DNA of 64,000 bases, taken from positions 111,657-175,656 of the forward strand of contig CACGUZ010000003.1 of the NCBI GenBank assembly GCA_902576375.1, read 5' to 3'. Position 1 is the first letter of the stretch; each line of letters begins with the position of its first letter. The stretch is from an uncultured Pelagibacteraceae bacterium. GTDB lineage: Bacteria > Pseudomonadota > Alphaproteobacteria > Pelagibacterales > Pelagibacteraceae. Below the pieces are notes generated by a model, which searched no databases, was not told the origin of the DNA, and was given only the letters and a program-made list of their open reading frames with translations. The position numbers and the translations under genes are program-made. This document shows positions 6,669-17,853 of the stretch, piece by piece.

Positions 6669-9335
6669 TTAATTTTTATTTTTCGTGAGTTCAGCCTGTG
6701 CCGCTGCTAATCTAGCTATTGGAACTCTGTAAGGTGAACAGGAAACATAATTAAGCCCAGCTTTTGAACAAAATTTAATACTCCTTGGATCACCACCATG
6801 TTCACCACATATACCTAGCTTAATTTTTTTATTTTGTTTTTTTCCTTTAGAAACCGCTATTTCGACTAAATCTTTCACTCCGTCATCAATGGATACAAAC
6901 GGATCAATAGTAAAAATCTTATTATCTATATAATCATTTAAAAATTTACCGCTATCGTCTCTACTTATTCCAAAAGTTGTTTGTGTTAAATCATTTGTGC
7001 CAAAACTAAAGAATTCAGCATGTTTTGCAATATCATCAGCCTTAATTGCTGCTCTAGGTAACTCAATCATTGTACCCACAAGAAATTCAATTTTAGTTTT
7101 ATTTTCTTTTTGAACTTTTCTTGCAGTATTGATTACTAAATCTTTCATTATTTTAATCTCGGCTTCAGTAGAAACTAAAGGAATCATTATCTCGGGAAAA
7201 GCAAATTTTTGTTTGTTTTTTTTTAAGTCTGCAAGAGCCTCGAATATCGCTCTACATTGCATCTCATAAATTTCAGGAAATGAAATGCCAAGTCTACAAC
7301 CTCTATGTCCTAACATTGGATTTTGTTCATGAAGTTCTTCAATCCTGCTTTTAATATCTTTTTTGTCTGATCCAACAACATTAGCTACTTCAGAAATTTC
7401 TTTATCAGATTTCGGTAAAAATTCATGTAATGGTGGATCTAATAATCTTACCGTAACTGGAAGACCATGCATAATCTTAAATATCTCCATAAAATCTTTT
7501 TTTTGATGTGGTAGAATCTTTTTTAAAGCGTTAGATCTATCATCTAGCGTTTTTGATAAAATCATTTCTCGTACTGATAAAATTCTTTCCTCATCAAAAA
7601 ACATATGTTCGGTCCTACAAAGTCCAATTCCCTCTGCACCAAAATCTCTGGCTGTTTTAGTGTCTAGAGGAGTCTCAGAGTTAGTTCGTACTTTAAGTTT
7701 TCTAATTTTATCAGCCCAGCTCATCAATTTTGAAAAATCTCCTGATATCTCAGGTTTTATAGTTGGAACTGTACCTAAAATTATTCTTCCCGTAGAACCA
7801 TCAATAGTAATTGTTTCACCTTCTTTGATCTCAGCCGAGGATGTTTTAAAGACTTTTTTATCGTAATTAATTTCAATTTCACTTGAACCAGAAACACAAG
7901 GTCTTCCCATTCCCCTGGCTACAACTGCAGCATGACTAGTCATACCTCCTCTTGAAGTTAAAATTCCCTTCGCAGCGTGCATTCCTTGAATATCTTCTGG
8001 AGAAGTTTCAACTCTAACTAAAATTGTATCTTGCATCATATCATTTAATCTTTCAGCCTCCTCTGAACTGAAAACTACTTTTCCACTTACGGCACCAGGA
8101 GACGCTGGAAGACCGTTTGCTATAACTTTGATTGTACTTCTCTCATCTAAAGTAGGATGCAAAAGCGTGTCTAAAGAGTTGGGATCAACTCTTAAAACAG
8201 CATCATTTTTATTGATTAACTTTTCTCTAACCATATCAACAGCAATTTTTACTGCTGATTTTGATGTTCTTTTTCCAGATCGAGTTTGTAATATCCAAAG
8301 TTTATTACTTTCAACAGTGAATTCCACATCTTGCATATCCTTATAATGTTTCTCTAGTTTTTTTAAAATTTTATTTAATTCTTGATATACTTCTGGCATC
8401 GACTCTTCCATAGATGCATCATCAACTTTAGCCTCTTTTCTTGCCTTCTTTGTAATGTACTGTGGAGTTCTTGTTCCAGCTACAACATCTTCTCCCTGAG
8501 CATTAATCAAATATTCTCCATAAATATCATTTGACCCATCTGAAGGGTTTCTAGTGAAGACAACTCCTGTTGCACAATCATTACCCATATTTCCAAAAAC
8601 CATAGATTGAACATTGACAGCTGTTCCCCATTCAGAAGGAATTTGATTCAACTTTCTGTAAACTTTCGCTCTTTTGCTCTCCCAAGATAAAAATACAGCA
8701 CTTATTGCCCCGAATAATTGATGATAAACATCTTGAGGAAAATCTTTACTAGTCTTTTCTTTAACTACATTCTTAAAATCATTTATTAAACCATCCCAAT
8801 CCTCTTCATCGAGATCCGTATCAAGCAATACACCTTTTGTTAACTTATAATTTTCTATCAATTCCTCAAAATTGTAACTTTCAACACCCATAACTACATT
8901 TCCGTACATCTGAATGAATCTTCTATAGCTATCTTTCGCAAATCTTCCGTTGGATGTTCTATTAGCCAAAGCAACAACTGTTTTGTCATTTAGACCTAAA
9001 TTCAAAATTGTATCCATCATACCTGGCATTGAAACTCTTGCTCCAGATCGAACTGATAAAAGAAGAGGATTTTTTAAATCTCCAAATTTTTTTGATACAT
9101 CTTTTTCTATTGATTTAATTTCTTTTTTAATTTGGCTAATTAATTTGGAATTTAATTTTTTTTTATCCTTATAAAAAATTTCGCACACTTTTGTTGAGAT
9201 AGTAAAACCAGGAGGTACTGGTAAACCCATTCTTCCCATTTCAGATAAATTTGCTCCCTTACCACCTAAAAAATTTTTTGGATCTTTTATTTTTTTTGAA
9301 TCTTTACACTTAAAATTAAGAATTAAATTATTCAT
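6669..9335 (-). CDS. ppdK: Pyruvate, phosphate dikinase
   Basis: Interconverts pyruvate + ATP + phosphate with PEP + AMP + pyrophosphate, the reversible link between pyruvate and PEP. The 888 residues cover the ATP-grasp domain (GGKGANLSEM at 24-33, SVRSGARVSMPGMMDT at 94-109), the swivelling phosphohistidine domain with GGMTSHAAVVARG (463-475; catalytic His468), and the PEP/pyruvate barrel with GLCRTEHMFF and the C-terminal GICGEHGGDP. Its start overlaps the end of glyS by 8 nt, tying it to the glyS-glyQ group. No pyruvate kinase gene lies in the window, consistent with SAR11 relying on PPDK. Confidence 0.97.
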   Translation of the reverse strand: MNNLILNFKCKDSKKIKDPKNFLGGKGANLSEMGRMGLPVPPGFTISTKVCEIFYKDKKKLNSKLISQIKKEIKSIEKDVSKKFGDLKNPLLLSVRSGARVSMPGMMDTILNLGLNDKTVVALANRTSNGRFAKDSYRRFIQMYGNVVMGVESYNFEELIENYKLTKGVLLDTDLDEEDWDGLINDFKNVVKEKTSKDFPQDVYHQLFGAISAVFLSWESKRAKVYRKLNQIPSEWGTAVNVQSMVFGNMGNDCATGVVFTRNPSDGSNDIYGEYLINAQGEDVVAGTRTPQYITKKARKEAKVDDASMEESMPEVYQELNKILKKLEKHYKDMQDVEFTVESNKLWILQTRSGKRTSKSAVKIAVDMVREKLINKNDAVLRVDPNSLDTLLHPTLDERSTIKVIANGLPASPGAVSGKVVFSSEEAERLNDMMQDTILVRVETSPEDIQGMHAAKGILTSRGGMTSHAAVVARGMGRPCVSGSSEIEINYDKKVFKTSSAEIKEGETITIDGSTGRIILGTVPTIKPEISGDFSKLMSWADKIRKLKVRTNSETPLDTKTARDFGAEGIGLCRTEHMFFDEERILSVREMILSKTLDDRSNALKKILPHQKKDFMEIFKIMHGLPVTVRLLDPPLHEFLPKSDKEISEVANVVGSDKKDIKSRIEELHEQNPMLGHRGCRLGISFPEIYEMQCRAIFEALADLKKNKQKFAFPEIMIPLVSTEAEIKIMKDLVINTARKVQKENKTKIEFLVGTMIELPRAAIKADDIAKHAEFFSFGTNDLTQTTFGISRDDSGKFLNDYIDNKIFTIDPFVSIDDGVKDLVEIAVSKGKKQNKKIKLGICGEHGGDPRSIKFCSKAGLNYVSCSPYRVPIARLAAAQAELTKNKN

Positions 9336-11400
9336 TATGAGCTTTTAAAAATCGAAAATTTATATAATTTTGAAACGTTTTACATAACATATTAATAAGT
9401 TCCAAACGATTTTTTCTTAAAGTTTCATTATCTTCATTAACTTTTACATTATCAAAAAATTCGAAAACTTCTTTTTTAGTTTCAGCTAAAATTGATAATG
9501 ATTTTTCACAATTTTCATCATTGTTTATGGTAGAATAATATTTTTTAATATCATTAATTTTTTTATATAAATTTTTTTCAAAGTCACTTTTAAAAATACC
9601 AGGATCAGTTGTATCATTTATTTCAATCTCATTATTTTTCATCTCATGATCTAAAATGTTTGATGCTCTTTTATAACTTGAATTAATGTCTATACCAATT
9701 TGGGTGTTAATTACCTTATTAAGACATTTTGCTTTTTCAAAAGACGAAAATAAATTATTCAATGAAAAGGATGATAAAGTGGCCTCAATTATATCATAAC
9801 GTATTTCTTTGTCTTTAAGGTAGTATCTAAACCTATCTTTTAAAAAATCCTGTAATTCTTTTTGTAAATCTTTGTTTTCAAGAATGTATCCTTGGTCATC
9901 GTAAAGGCGTGAGGAATAATTCAAAAGATCATTTATTTTCAAATTCTTTCTATTTTCTATAATGGTTCTTATAATACCTAAAGCAACTCTCCTCAATGCT
10001 AATGGATCCTTTGAACTTGTAGGTCTCTCGTTAATACCAAAAAAACCCACTAAAGTATCAATCTTATCTGTAATTGATATCGTGACACTGAATGGTTTTT
10101 TTGGAACTATTGAATTGAGTCCAATTGGTAAATATTGCTGAGAGATAGCTAAAGAAATATCTTTGTCAAATCCTTGATATTCAGAAAAGTACCCTCCCAT
10201 AAGTCCCTGAAGTTCAGGAAATTCACCAACAAGATCAGAAGTAAGATCAGTCTTACAAATTGATGCTAACAATTCTACTTTCTCTTTACTAATTAACAAT
10301 TCATCTGAAATCATTCCACCAATTTTTCTCATTCGTTGGACTTTGTCGAAATATGATCCAAGCCCTTTAAAAAAATTCATTGATTTTAATTCTGACACTT
10401 TTTTTACTAAATTTTGAGTTTTATCTTTATTCCAAAAAAATTCTGCATCACTTAATCTTGCATCAACTACTCTTTCATTACCTATTTTAATGAGACCTTT
10501 TTTGTCTTTTTTATTCGTTACAATTAAAAATTCATTTGTAATTTCATTTTTATCATTAAATGTTGGAAAATATTTCTGGTGAGACTCCATTGTTAGGGTC
10601 AAAATCTCTTTAGGAACTGATAAAAATTTTTTATCAAATTTGCACAATAAAATATTTGGGTTATCTACTAAATTTACAACCTCATCCATTAATTTAGGAT
10701 TTTCATTAATTTTTAACCCTTTTTTCCCTAATATCTTTAAAAAAGATTTATTGATTATTTTTAATCTTTTATTTTGATTAACGATAACTCCATTATCTTC
10801 AAAAAATTTTTCATATTTCTTAAAATTTTCAAAAGATCTTTTTTTTTCCTCAAAATCTTTATCTAAAAAAGTCAAATTAGAGGAAGCTAAATGATGAAAT
10901 TTAAAACTTAAAACTTTTTTATCAAATATTGATAAAATTGATTTTAATGGTCTTCCCCAATTTAAATCAAATTCACCCCATTTCATTGATTTTTTCCATT
11001 GATAGTTACTCAAAATTTTTGGAATGAATTCAGTGAGTAAATCATGTGTTTTTAATGAGGTTGCTACAGTTTTGTAAAAATAAAATTCATCCTTTTCAGT
11101 TTTTTTTTTTAATAAATCCCTTTTGTTAATTTTGTTTGATCTCAAAAAACCCTCCAACGCTTGTTCAGGAGCGTTAGTTTTAGGGCCTCTAATCTCTTTA
11201 GATTTAATTTTAATTTGTTTATCTAGGCCTTCAAAAACTATAACTAACCTATTTGGAGTTGAAAAAGAAAAATTTTTTTTTGATCTTATTGATTTTTCCT
11301 CAAATAAATTTTTAAAATCTTCTAAAATTTTTTCTCTTAAATTTTTTTGAAGCCCAGCAGGAATTTCTTCACTAAATAGCTCTAAAAAAAATTCTGACAT
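9328..11400 (-). CDS. glyS: Glycyl-tRNA synthetase beta subunit
   Basis: Beta subunit of the heterotetrameric (alpha2beta2) bacterial glycyl-tRNA synthetase, needed for tRNA-Gly recognition. The 690-residue protein begins with the characteristic FFLELFSEEIPAG (4-16). It contains MESHQKYFPTF near 272-282, NERVVDARLSDAEFFWNKD near 308-326, and SKDPLALRR near 465-473. Its 690 residues match the usual length. It lies 1 nt after glyQ and overlaps ppdK by 8 nt. The sequence is rich in Lys, Asn and Phe, as expected from the base composition, with no sign of damage. Confidence 0.96.
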   Translation of the reverse strand: MSEFFLELFSEEIPAGLQKNLREKILEDFKNLFEEKSIRSKKNFSFSTPNRLVIVFEGLDKQIKIKSKEIRGPKTNAPEQALEGFLRSNKINKRDLLKKKTEKDEFYFYKTVATSLKTHDLLTEFIPKILSNYQWKKSMKWGEFDLNWGRPLKSILSIFDKKVLSFKFHHLASSNLTFLDKDFEEKKRSFENFKKYEKFFEDNGVIVNQNKRLKIINKSFLKILGKKGLKINENPKLMDEVVNLVDNPNILLCKFDKKFLSVPKEILTLTMESHQKYFPTFNDKNEITNEFLIVTNKKDKKGLIKIGNERVVDARLSDAEFFWNKDKTQNLVKKVSELKSMNFFKGLGSYFDKVQRMRKIGGMISDELLISKEKVELLASICKTDLTSDLVGEFPELQGLMGGYFSEYQGFDKDISLAISQQYLPIGLNSIVPKKPFSVTISITDKIDTLVGFFGINERPTSSKDPLALRRVALGIIRTIIENRKNLKINDLLNYSSRLYDDQGYILENKDLQKELQDFLKDRFRYYLKDKEIRYDIIEATLSSFSLNNLFSSFEKAKCLNKVINTQIGIDINSSYKRASNILDHEMKNNEIEINDTTDPGIFKSDFEKNLYKKINDIKKYYSTINNDENCEKSLSILAETKKEVFEFFDNVKVNEDNETLRKNRLELINMLCKTFQNYINFRFLKAHNE

Positions 11401-11401
11401 T

Positions 11402-12283
11402 CTATGTTTGCGACTGTACCCAAATTGTAGCAGCTTGTTTTGTGATTTCTCTTATTCGACCAATGTATTCTGCTCTTTGCGCAACGCTAATTGCTCCACG
11501 AGCATCTAATACGTTAAATATATGACTAGCTTTCAAACATTGATCGTATGCAGGTAAAGATATATTTTTTTGAACTAATGATTTTGCTTCACTCTCATGC
11601 ATATCAAAAATTTTAAATAAATTTTCTGTATTAGCATGCTCAAAGTTATAAGCTGAAAATTCTTTTTCCGATTGATGAAAAACTTCCCTGTAATCAATAC
11701 CTTCATCATTCCAAACTAAGTCATAAACGTTTTTTTTCTGCTGGGTAAACATACAAATTCTTTCAAGGCCGTAAGTTATCTCCACTGAAACTGGTTTACA
11801 TTCAAAACCTGCCATTTGTTGAAAATATGTAAATTGAGATATTTCCATTCCATCACACCAAACTTCCCATCCAAGACCTGCAGCTCCTAGAGTTGGGCTT
11901 TCCCAATCATCTTCAACAAATCTAATATCGTGTTCTTTATGATTAATTCCTATTACCGACAAACTATTCAAATAAAGTTTTTTAATATTAATTGGAGAGG
12001 GTTTTATTATAACTTGAAATTGATAATAATGCTGAAGTCTGTTTGGATTATCTCCATATCTTCCATCTGTAGGTCTTCGTGAAGGTTGGACATACGCTGC
12101 TTTCCATGGCTTAGGCCCAAGAGATCTTAGAGTAGTAGCTGGATGAAATGTTCCAGCTCCAACTTCCATATCATAAGGTTGTAAAATTACACACCCATTT
12201 TTACTCCAAAACTTTTGAAGATTTATAATTGTATCTTGGAAAGTTTGAAATTTTGGTTTTTTTTTTGTTTTTTTAGAGGCCAT
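11402..12283 (-). CDS. glyQ: Glycyl-tRNA synthetase alpha subunit
   Basis: Catalytic alpha subunit of tetrameric glycyl-tRNA synthetase, which activates glycine with ATP. The 293 residues have the highly conserved blocks [12 protein letters not shown] (15-26), [16 protein letters not shown] near 36-51, [15 protein letters not shown] and [18 protein letters not shown]. Its start region overlaps the end of the upstream S49 peptidase gene by 11 nt, and glyS follows at 1 nt. The two subunits are therefore likely made from one message. Confidence 0.97.
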   Translation of the reverse strand: MASKKTKKKPKFQTFQDTIINLQKFWSKNGCVILQPYDMEVGAGTFHPATTLRSLGPKPWKAAYVQPSRRPTDGRYGDNPNRLQHYYQFQVIIKPSPINIKKLYLNSLSVIGINHKEHDIRFVEDDWESPTLGAAGLGWEVWCDGMEISQFTYFQQMAGFECKPVSVEITYGLERICMFTQQKKNVYDLVWNDEGIDYREVFHQSEKEFSAYNFEHANTENLFKIFDMHESEAKSLVQKNISLPAYDQCLKASHIFNVLDARGAISVAQRAEYIGRIREITKQAATIWVQSQT

Positions 12284-13079
12284 ATTTTTGCCAAACTGAT
12301 TTTTCCTCTAATATGTTCGCTAATTGATCGACATGATCATTTGAAGACGATAATTTTTTACTAAGCCAACTTTTTGATTTTTCAAATTTTTTAATAACAA
12401 CGTCTTCTCCAAATTTTTCTCTTAATATCTGATTTGCATTTCCTATATCATCTATCAAACCAAGATCTTTAGCTTTTCTACCTGACCAAAATTCACCTGA
12501 AAATAATTCTACTTCAGATTTTTTAAGTTTTAATGACCTGCTTTTTTCGACCACCTCTATGAAATCTTTATGTAGATCTAATTGTATATTTTTTAATCTT
12601 TCGATATCTTCCTTTTTTTCATCTAGAAATGGGTCTAATGTACTTTTATTTTTCCCAGCAGTATGCACTCTTCTCTCAACACCTATCTTTTTTATCAATT
12701 CTGTAAAACCAAAAGAAGAGTAGATTACTCCTATTGAGCCTATTATTGAACTTGAGTTCGCATAAATTTCATCTCCAGCACAAGCTATTAGATATCCGCC
12801 TGAGGCTGCTACATCTTCGGCAAAAACTATTACTTTTTTTTTATTTTTTTTTGCCTGTTGTCTAATTAAGCTGTAAATTAAATGTGATTGAACAGGAGAA
12901 CCTCCGGGTGAGTTTATTGTTATAGCGACACATGGTGCTTTTTTAAGAGAAAATGCTTTTGTAATAATGTCTTCTTGACCAGAAAAATCTATACCTTGTT
13001 TAAATTTCCCTACATTCCCAATAACTCCAATTAGTTTAATATGTGGAATAATTTTTTTTTTTTTAAAAAAAGAGAGCAT
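12273..13079 (-). CDS. S49-family serine peptidase (SppA/SohB-like)
   Basis: Serine-lysine peptidase of family S49, which degrades leftover signal peptides or membrane protein fragments. The 268-residue single-domain protein has INSPGGSP (55-62), the nucleophile segment AASGGYLIA (91-99; Ser93) and the base in GKNKSTLDP (142-150; Lys145). There is no clear N-terminal signal or membrane anchor after MLSFFKKKK; this is the short form, unlike the duplicated E. coli SppA. It heads the minus-strand run S49-glyQ-glyS-ppdK and is divergent from the prenyl synthase, with 111 nt for the two promoters. Confidence 0.88.
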   Translation of the reverse strand: MLSFFKKKKIIPHIKLIGVIGNVGKFKQGIDFSGQEDIITKAFSLKKAPCVAITINSPGGSPVQSHLIYSLIRQQAKKNKKKVIVFAEDVAASGGYLIACAGDEIYANSSSIIGSIGVIYSSFGFTELIKKIGVERRVHTAGKNKSTLDPFLDEKKEDIERLKNIQLDLHKDFIEVVEKSRSLKLKKSEVELFSGEFWSGRKAKDLGLIDDIGNANQILREKFGEDVVIKKFEKSKSWLSKKLSSSNDHVDQLANILEEKSVWQKYGL

Positions 13080-13190
13080 TTTTAATATTTATAGAATTTT
13101 TTTGAATATAAAGACACCTTATAATTGAAGATTCAGGTGCGTCAATTGATAAGTATAAAAAGCAACCTATTATACTAATTTGCTGAATTA

Positions 13191-14204
13191 ATGGGAAGCG
13201 TCATACAATTAAAAAACAAACTTAATAATTCATATTTTCAACTCAAAAATTCAGTTGAGGATAAATTGATATTAGTTGAAGAAAAAATAAAGTCTAAATT
13301 AGATAGCAATGTTGACTTAGTTCAGAAAATGACAAGCTATCACCTTAATACAGGCGGAAAAAGATTAAGAGCCTTACTTACTCTAGGTTCTGCAAAATTA
13401 TGTGGATATGCAAAAGGAACTAGAGATATTAATTTGGCTGCTTGTGTAGAACTTATTCACTCAGCAACTTTAATGCATGATGATGTAATAGATAATGGAT
13501 CTATTAGAAGGGGGAGAAAAACTTTAAACAAAGTTTGGGATAATCATTCTTCTGTTTTAGTTGGAGATTATTTGCTTAGCAGATGTTTTGAAATGATGGT
13601 AGATGATGGAAATATTGAGGTTTTAAAATTATTATCCTCAACTTCCTCTAAGATTGCTCAAGGAGAAGTTCTTCAATTACAGCACAGAGGTGAGGTAGAT
13701 ATGTTGGAAGAAACTTATTTAAGAATAATTTCTGCGAAAACTGCTGAATTATTTGCAGCAGCTACCAAAGTTGGCGCAATTCTGTCAGACGTGACATCAA
13801 AAGAAAAAGAGGCTTTAGAGTTTTACGGAAGAAATTTGGGATTAACTTTTCAAATAGCTGATGATACTTTAGATTACAAATCTGAGTCCAAATTATTTGG
13901 AAAAAAAATCGGCAAAGATTTTTATGAAGGAAAAATTACTCTGCCAATAATCTTGTTATTTCAAAAAGCAAATCTTAAAGAAAAGGAAAGTCTTAAAGAT
14001 ATTTTTTTAAAAAATAGTAGAGATGAAAATGATTTTAATTATACATTATCTTTAATTAAACAATATGAAATTATTAAAGAATGTTATCAAAAAGCAAATC
14101 ATTACATAAATTTAGCGTCAAACTCATTATCGATATTTAAAGACTGTAATGATAGAAATATTCTTGAAAATTTGACTTCATTTAGTTTATCAAGGGATTT
14201 TTAG
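13191..14204 (+). CDS. ispB: Long-chain polyprenyl diphosphate synthase (ubiquinone side chain)
   Basis: Trans-polyprenyl synthase that extends farnesyl diphosphate to the C40-C50 chain of ubiquinone. The 337 residues contain GGKRLRALL near 54-62, the first aspartate-rich motif MHDDVIDNGSIRRG near 94-107 and the second, DDTLDY, near 223-228. Two residues before the first Asp motif no bulky aromatic is seen (ATLMHDD), which fits a long-chain product. Chain length cannot be fixed by eye. It ends 4 nt inside the convergent pdxH gene, the two stop codons overlapping. Confidence 0.88.
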   Translation: MGSVIQLKNKLNNSYFQLKNSVEDKLILVEEKIKSKLDSNVDLVQKMTSYHLNTGGKRLRALLTLGSAKLCGYAKGTRDINLAACVELIHSATLMHDDVIDNGSIRRGRKTLNKVWDNHSSVLVGDYLLSRCFEMMVDDGNIEVLKLLSSTSSKIAQGEVLQLQHRGEVDMLEETYLRIISAKTAELFAAATKVGAILSDVTSKEKEALEFYGRNLGLTFQIADDTLDYKSESKLFGKKIGKDFYEGKITLPIILLFQKANLKEKESLKDIFLKNSRDENDFNYTLSLIKQYEIIKECYQKANHYINLASNSLSIFKDCNDRNILENLTSFSLSRDF

Positions 14205-14827
14205 GGACTTAAAAGACTTTTTGTCCAACTACCATTTTTATCTAAAGAATACTTCAATCTTTCATGTATTCTATTATCTCCATCTAACCAAAATTCAATT
14301 GTGGAAGGTGTTAAATTCCAACCAGACCAATGGCTTGGTCTTGGAACATTGTCTTTGTCATTATATTTTTTTTTATAATTCTCTAAAGCATCTAAAAGTT
14401 CATCTCTATTTTGGAGAATACTGCTTTGTTTTGAGGCCCAAGCACCTATTCTGCTATCATATGCTCTAGAGTTATAGTACTCATCAGCAGTTTGATCATC
14501 TACTTGCTTCAATGTTCCAACTATTCTTATTTGTCTTAGTAAACTTTTCCAATGAAAGCACATTGTGGCATTTGGGTTTTCTTTAATTTCATTTCCTTTC
14601 TGACTATTTAAATTTGTATAAAAAACAAATCCTTTTTCACTATGACCTTTGAGCAGAACCATTCTTACTGAGGGAATACCCTCTTTATTTGCGGTGCCAA
14701 GTGCTAAAGCATTTGGATCATTAATTTCTTTTTTTTTTGCCTCCTCAAACCATCTTTGAAATAGTTCAAATGGATTATCTAGATCTAAGAAGCATTTATT
14801 AAGCCCAAGTGAGTTTTTTTGATTCAT
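14201..14827 (-). CDS. pdxH: Pyridoxamine 5'-phosphate oxidase
   Basis: FMN-dependent oxidase that makes pyridoxal 5'-phosphate from pyridoxine or pyridoxamine phosphate. The 208 residues show the FMN-binding block SVRMVLLKG near 54-62 and GFVFYTNLNSQKGNE near 70-84. They also have the CFHWKSLLRQIRI stretch near 92-104 and the C-terminal PSTIEFWLDGDNRIHERL, a diagnostic ending. It is divergent from aroC with 33 nt between starts, and its stop overlaps that of the prenyl synthase. Confidence 0.95.
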   Translation of the reverse strand: MNQKNSLGLNKCFLDLDNPFELFQRWFEEAKKKEINDPNALALGTANKEGIPSVRMVLLKGHSEKGFVFYTNLNSQKGNEIKENPNATMCFHWKSLLRQIRIVGTLKQVDDQTADEYYNSRAYDSRIGAWASKQSSILQNRDELLDALENYKKKYNDKDNVPRPSHWSGWNLTPSTIEFWLDGDNRIHERLKYSLDKNGSWTKSLLSP

Positions 14828-14860
14828 AATTTTAACAAAATAATCTATACAATATAAATA

Positions 14861-15943
14861 ATGTCATTTAATACTTTTGGAAAGTCTTTTCGTTTTACAA
14901 CTTGGGGTGAATCCCATGGTCCAGCTATTGGGTGTATTATAGATGGTTGTCCACCATTAATACCATTAAAAGAAGCCGATATTCAAAAAGAATTAAACAA
15001 ACGAAAACCTGGGCAATCAAAGTTTACTACTCAAAGGAAGGAAAGTGACAAGGTTCAAATTCTTTCAGGAGTTTTTGAAGGAAAAACGACTGGGACACCA
15101 ATATCATTGATAATTTACAATGAAGATATGCGTTCAAAGGATTATAATGATATTAAAGATAAATTTAGACCAGGACATGCTGACTTCACATATTTTAAAA
15201 AGTATGGAATAAGAGACTACAGAGGTGGTGGTAGATCATCTGCAAGAGAGACAGCTGCAAGAGTTGCGGCGGGTGCTGTGGCAAAAAAAGTTTTAGAAAA
15301 TAAATTAGGAAAAAAATTTAAAATCACTGGAGCTGTAACCCAACTTGGAATATTAGGATGTGATACTAATAAATGGGATGATAAAATAATTTCTAAAAAT
15401 CCATTTTTTTGCCCAGATAAATCAATGTTAAAAATTTGGGAAAAATACTTATTAAGTATTAGAAAAGCTGGATCGTCATGTGGAGCGATAATCGAAGTAA
15501 GAGCAAACGGTATTCCTGCTGGATTAGGAGCACCCATATACTCAAAATTAGATTCTGATATAGCATCAGCTATGATGAGTATAAATGCTGTAAAAGGAGT
15601 TAATATTGGCTCAGGTATGAACTCGGCACAATTGTCAGGTGAGGAAAATTCAGATGAAATTTCTCAAAATAGAAAAAAAACAAAATTTAAATCTAATAAC
15701 GCTGGAGGGATTCTAGGAGGTATTTCTTCTGGTCAAGAGATAATTGTCTCTTTTGCTGTAAAGCCAACTTCTTCAATTTTAAAAAGTAGAAAAACAATCA
15801 ATAAATTTGGAAAGAATACAAATATATCAGTAAAAGGTAGACATGATCCATGTGTAGGAATAAGAGCTGTACCTGTGGGTGAAGCAATGTTATCTTGTGT
15901 TTTATTAGATCATTATCTTCTACACAAAGCTCAGTGTAGTTAA
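14861..15943 (+). CDS. aroC: Chorismate synthase
   Basis: FMN-requiring enzyme that turns 5-enolpyruvylshikimate-3-phosphate into chorismate, the last shared step of aromatic synthesis. The 360-residue protein starts [19 protein letters not shown]. It has [29 protein letters not shown] residues around 107-131 ([23 protein letters not shown]) and the C-terminal [18 protein letters not shown]. All three family signatures are intact and the length is normal. It converges on dxs with a 4-nt stop-codon overlap. Confidence 0.97.
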   Translation: MSFNTFGKSFRFTTWGESHGPAIGCIIDGCPPLIPLKEADIQKELNKRKPGQSKFTTQRKESDKVQILSGVFEGKTTGTPISLIIYNEDMRSKDYNDIKDKFRPGHADFTYFKKYGIRDYRGGGRSSARETAARVAAGAVAKKVLENKLGKKFKITGAVTQLGILGCDTNKWDDKIISKNPFFCPDKSMLKIWEKYLLSIRKAGSSCGAIIEVRANGIPAGLGAPIYSKLDSDIASAMMSINAVKGVNIGSGMNSAQLSGEENSDEISQNRKKTKFKSNNAGGILGGISSGQEIIVSFAVKPTSSILKSRKTINKFGKNTNISVKGRHDPCVGIRAVPVGEAMLSCVLLDHYLLHKAQCS

Positions 15944-17853
15944 TTTTGTTTTTTCAAAACTATATTAGAATTTAGTAAATCTAAAACTTTTTCCTCGATT
16001 GAAACTGAGTCAAGATTTGCCACTTTATACATTCTATCTGGAGTATCTTGATCAATAAAAATATCTGGTAATGTTAACGATCTAAATTTTAAATTAGAGT
16101 CCATTAAACCTTTTTTTGTCAAAAAATTGACCACATGAGATCCAAAACCACCAATTGAACCCTCTTCGATTGTCATAATTGCTTCATGAGTTGTAGCTAA
16201 TTGCCAAATGAGATTTTCATCTAAAGGTTTCGCAAATCTGGCATCAACAACTGTTATTGGTACACCTTTTTTTGATAAATTTTCTGCAGCCTTCAAAGTC
16301 TCGTTCAATCTTGCTCCAAAATTTAGGATCGCTAATTTTTTTCCCTCTTTGATAATTTTTGATTTACCTATTTCAATTTTTTCATTAATTGAAGGTAGAG
16401 TTGAACCTAATCCTGATCCTCTTGGATACCTAAATGCGCAAGGTCTATCATTAATCTCGGTTGAGGTATTTATCATTCTTACAAGTTCAGCTTCATCACT
16501 TGCTGCCATAACAATAAAATTTGGTAAAGTGGTTAAATATGTTGTATCAAAGCTTCCAGCATGTGTTGGTCCATCAGCCCCAACAAGTCCCGCTCTATCA
16601 ATCGCGAATCTAACTGGTAAACTTTGAATTGCTACGTCATGAACTACTTGATCATAAGCTCTTTGAAGAAAAGTAGAGTAAATAGCTGCATAGGGTTTAA
16701 AGTTTTCGGTAGCTAAACCTGCGGCAAATGTAACTGCATGTTGCTCCGCAATTCCAACGTCAAAAGTTCTATCTGGAAATTCTTTACGAAAAATATTTAG
16801 ACCAGTGCCGTCAGGCATTGCAGCTGTAATAGCTACAATTTTACTGTCCTTTTTAGCATGTTGAATTAAGGTGTTTGCAAAAACCTTTGTGTATGATGGT
16901 AATTTACTTGTACCCTTTAGTTGTTCACCAGTTTTGACATTAAATTTTGATACTCCATGATAATTGTCTTTTGCCTCCTCAGCGAAAGTATAACCTTTTC
17001 CTTTTTTCGATTTAATATGAATTAAAATTGGTCCTTCATGCTTAGAGTCTCTAGCGTTTTTTAAAATTGGAATTAATGAATTTAAATCATGACCGTCTAT
17101 TGGACCAATGTAATAAAATCCTAGTGAACTAAATAAAGTTCCCCCTGTCACAGCTGATCTTAGTAAATCTTCTGCTTTACCAGCCTTTGCACTAAATCTT
17201 TTTGAAAAGGCTGACATAATTAATTTAATAGTCTCTCTCAAACTAAAATAAATCTTTCCTGAAAAAATTTTTGCTAAATAAGTGCTCATTGCTCCTACTG
17301 GTCGAGCAATTGACATATCATTATCATTTAAAATAACGATCATCTTTGTTTTTGAGGCACCAGCATTATTCATGGCTTCATAAGCCATTCCTGCACTGAT
17401 TGCACCATCGCCAATTACTGCAATTACATTATCTGATTTATTAGACAATTTATTTGCTTCTGCTATACCCAGCGCTGATGAAATTGATGTTGAGCTATGT
17501 GCTGCACCAAATGGATCATATTCACTTTCTGATCTTTTAGTGAAACCAGAGAGACCGTTTCCTTGTCTCAAAGTTCTTATTCTTTCTTTTCTGCCAGTTA
17601 AAATTTTATGTGGATAACACTGATGACCAACATCCCAGATTAGTTTATCATTTGGTGTATTAAAAATATAATGTAAAGCAACAGTTAATTCTACAACACC
17701 GAGACTTGCACCAAGATGACCGCCGGTTACTGACACAGCATCAATCACTTCCTCTCTTAATTCATCAGCAACTTTTTGTAATTTTGACTCAGGTATTTTT
17801 TTTAAATCTGATGGAAAATTAATCTCATCTAACAATTCATATTTTTTTTTCAT
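15940..17853 (-). CDS. dxs: 1-deoxy-D-xylulose-5-phosphate synthase
   Basis: Thiamine-diphosphate enzyme joining pyruvate and glyceraldehyde 3-phosphate, the entry step of the MEP isoprenoid route. The 637 residues carry [13 protein letters not shown] near 44-56, the TPP/Mg motif [13 protein letters not shown] near 147-159, and the transketolase-type [17 protein letters not shown] near 360-376. They also have [18 protein letters not shown] near 414-431. It overlaps ispA by 4 nt, so the first and a later isoprenoid step, plus xseB, form one unit, a common alphaproteobacterial arrangement. Confidence 0.97.
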   Translation of the reverse strand: MKKKYELLDEINFPSDLKKIPESKLQKVADELREEVIDAVSVTGGHLGASLGVVELTVALHYIFNTPNDKLIWDVGHQCYPHKILTGRKERIRTLRQGNGLSGFTKRSESEYDPFGAAHSSTSISSALGIAEANKLSNKSDNVIAVIGDGAISAGMAYEAMNNAGASKTKMIVILNDNDMSIARPVGAMSTYLAKIFSGKIYFSLRETIKLIMSAFSKRFSAKAGKAEDLLRSAVTGGTLFSSLGFYYIGPIDGHDLNSLIPILKNARDSKHEGPILIHIKSKKGKGYTFAEEAKDNYHGVSKFNVKTGEQLKGTSKLPSYTKVFANTLIQHAKKDSKIVAITAAMPDGTGLNIFRKEFPDRTFDVGIAEQHAVTFAAGLATENFKPYAAIYSTFLQRAYDQVVHDVAIQSLPVRFAIDRAGLVGADGPTHAGSFDTTYLTTLPNFIVMAASDEAELVRMINTSTEINDRPCAFRYPRGSGLGSTLPSINEKIEIGKSKIIKEGKKLAILNFGARLNETLKAAENLSKKGVPITVVDARFAKPLDENLIWQLATTHEAIMTIEEGSIGGFGSHVVNFLTKKGLMDSNLKFRSLTLPDIFIDQDTPDRMYKVANLDSVSIEEKVLDLLNSNIVLKKQN